In this document: one piece after another, positions 62,487 through 64,000 of the stretch | Layout of the letters: each line of letters opens with the position of its first letter | How positions within the stretch are numbered: the first letter of the stretch is position 1 | Source of the DNA: Henricia sp. BOLD:AAB3569 | Lineage: Eukaryota > Echinodermata > Asteroidea > Spinulosida > Echinasteridae | Direction of reading: 5' to 3' | DNA length: 64,000 nt | NCBI GenBank assembly: GCA_037783545.1 | Contig: JBBELK010000109.1 | Location: 124,001-188,000 of the forward strand | The notes under the pieces: model-generated | Seen by the model: the letters and a program-made list of their open reading frames with translations, nothing else | Told to the model about the DNA's origin: nothing | The model's database searches: none | Made by a program: the position numbers and the translations under genes

Positions 62487-62559
62487 CGCCCGATAAGGGA
62501 CTTGAACCCTTGACCCTCAGATTAAAAGTCTGATGCTCTACCGACTGAGCTAACCGGGC
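62487..62559 (-). tRNA. tRNA-Lys(TTT)
   Basis: Canonical. Confidence 0.96.
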
Positions 62560-62675
62560 TCTGAAAACCGCTCTTCCATGTAACAAGAAATTAGCTTACA
62601 TTTTACCAGCATCGTCTGACGATACAGACATGTTGAAAAAAATCCGGGGAGTGACGACAACGATCAGCACGTCTT

Positions 62676-62758
62676 CCTTCGATAGCTCAGTTGGTAGAGC
62701 GGTGGACTGTAGTAACATTGATATCCATAGGTCGCTGGTTCAAATCCGGCTCGAAGGA
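62676..62758 (+). tRNA. tRNA-Tyr(GTA)
   Basis: Canonical; partner Lys at 62487. Confidence 0.96.
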
Positions 62759-63079
62759 ACTGTTTCGTTTTGAAATTTAGGTTTGTAGTTACGGCACAAA
62801 GCTAGGCATCAGGATGCGCATGTACGTCCCTGCATGTGTGATTCATCCCCTTCTTTACAAAATGTACGTGCCCTCCTCGCTGTAGCCGACAACGGAAATG
62901 AAATCAGCGTGGCAATGTTTCCTTTACTGCATGTTTCTTTTTCGTGACGACGGTCTGAGATGAAAATGTTCTTCGCGATGTTGTTAGGTTCACTAATTGC
63001 TGATTTCAAGAATGTACCCTGCAAACCTTCCTAAAATTGGAAAAAAAGAGTTGATGCTCAACCGTCTTTGCAAGCGTCT

Positions 63080-63152
63080 CGCCCGATAAGGGACTTGAAC
63101 CCTTGACCCTCAGATTAAAAGTCTGATGCTCTACCGACTGAGCTAACCGGGC
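63080..63152 (-). tRNA. tRNA-Lys(TTT)
   Basis: Canonical. Confidence 0.96.
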
Positions 63153-63268
63153 TCTGAAAACCGCTCTTCCATGTAACAAGAAATCAGCTTACATTTTACC
63201 AGCATCGTCTGACGATACAGACATGTTGAAAAAAATCCGGGGAGTGACGACAACGATCAGCACGTCTT

Positions 63269-63351
63269 CCTTCGATAGCTCAGTTGGTAGAGCGGTGGAC
63301 TGTAGTAACATTGATATCCATAGGTCGCTGGTTCAAATCCGGCTCGAAGGA
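63269..63351 (+). tRNA. tRNA-Tyr(GTA)
   Basis: Canonical; partner Lys at 63080. Confidence 0.96.
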
Positions 63352-63672
63352 ACTGTTTCGTTTTGAAATTTAGGTTTGTAGTTACGGCACAAAGCTAGGC
63401 ATCAGGATGCGCATGTACGTCCCTGCATGTGTGATTCATCCCCTTCTTTACAAAATGTACGTGCCCTCCTCGCTGTAGCCGACAACGGAAATGAAATCAG
63501 CGTGGCAATGTTTCCTTTACTGCATGTTTCTTTTTCGTGACGACGGTCTGAGATGAAAATGTTCTTCGCGATGTTGTTAGGTTCACTAATTGCTGATTTC
63601 AAGAATGTACCCTGCAAACCTTCCTAAAATTGGAAAAAAAGAGTTGATGCTCAACCGTCTTTGCAAGCATCT

Positions 63673-63745
63673 CGCCCGATAAGGGACTTGAACCCTTGAC
63701 CCTCAGATTAAAAGTCTGATGCTCTACCGACTGAGCTAACCGGGC
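63673..63745 (-). tRNA. tRNA-Lys(TTT)
   Basis: Canonical. Confidence 0.96.
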
Positions 63746-63861
63746 TCTGAAAACCGCTCTTCCATGTAACAAGAAATTAGCTTACATTTTACCAGCATCG
63801 TCTGACGATACAGACATGTTGAAAAAAATCCGGGGAGTGACGACAACGATCAGCACGTCTT

Positions 63862-63944
63862 CCTTCGATAGCTCAGTTGGTAGAGCGGTGGACTGTAGTA
63901 ACATTGATATCCACATGTCGCTGGTTCAAATCCGGCTCGAAGGA
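63862..63944 (+). tRNA. tRNA-Tyr(GTA)
   Basis: CACATG form, as at 55045. Partner Lys at 63673; last gene before the window edge. Confidence 0.93.
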
Positions 63945-64000
63945 ACTGTTTCGTTTTGAAATTTAGGTTTGTAGTTACGGCACAAAGCTAGGCATCAGGA

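Larger units (their letters stand above)
54021..64000. repeat. Tandem array, segment 5: ~593-bp units to window edge
   Basis: Seventeen units, mostly full length. Three have lost about 8 bp of spacer next to the Lys terminator (55.37, 55.96 and 57.73 kb). The array is still running at the right edge. Confidence 0.95.

Noticed and set aside
3113-64000. CRISPR array or bacterial satellite
   Set aside because: Units are ~593 bp, hold eukaryotic intron-bearing tRNA genes and are interrupted by animal-type retroelements.

Overview
The window comes from a eukaryote, most likely an invertebrate animal. The reasons are intron-bearing tRNA-Tyr genes with Pol III internal promoters, a Mag-like Ty3/gypsy element, tyrosine-recombinase (Ngaro/DIRS-type) retrotransposons, a Jockey/CR1-type LINE and a tRNA-derived SINE with a CAA tail. 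The species cannot be fixed from the sequence. No single-copy host protein gene was recognised.

Layout. 1-2.7 kb holds a broken minus-strand tyrosine-recombinase retrotransposon (reverse transcriptase, an SGNH-hydrolase-like segment, and a recombinase-like segment running off the left edge). 2.7-3.1 kb is unassigned. From 3.11 kb to the right edge the window is one tandem array. Its unit is about 593 bp and carries a divergent gene pair: tRNA-Lys(TTT) on the minus strand and tRNA-Tyr(GTA, 10-nt intron) on the plus strand. Their 5' ends face each other across about 116 bp, and the remaining ~320 bp is spacer. I count 79 tRNA-Tyr and 84 tRNA-Lys copies, including damaged ones.

The array is interrupted by a whole-looking gypsy element inside one tRNA-Tyr gene (12.56-17.59 kb), a SINE (21.67-21.95 kb), an inverted stretch of units (23.33-28.91 kb) that holds a Ngaro-like element (24.03-27.62 kb), a second non-autonomous Ngaro-like element (40.95-43.03 kb), and a 5'-truncated LINE (51.30-54.02 kb).

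The left (3-22.6 kb) and right (54-64 kb) parts are mostly 593-bp units. The middle (29-51 kb) mixes 593, 583, 577, 505 and 490-bp unit types produced by a few recurring small deletions. Twelve tRNA-Lys copies there are disabled, and four tRNA-Tyr bodies carry a GTG (His) anticodon. Shared variants repeat at exact multi-unit offsets (for example 4,153 and 2,237 bp), so blocks of several units have been copied together. The array continues beyond the right edge.

The tRNA genes depend on internal A and B boxes and on T-runs for termination. The conserved divergent intergenic stretch with its short palindrome is the only candidate shared upstream element.
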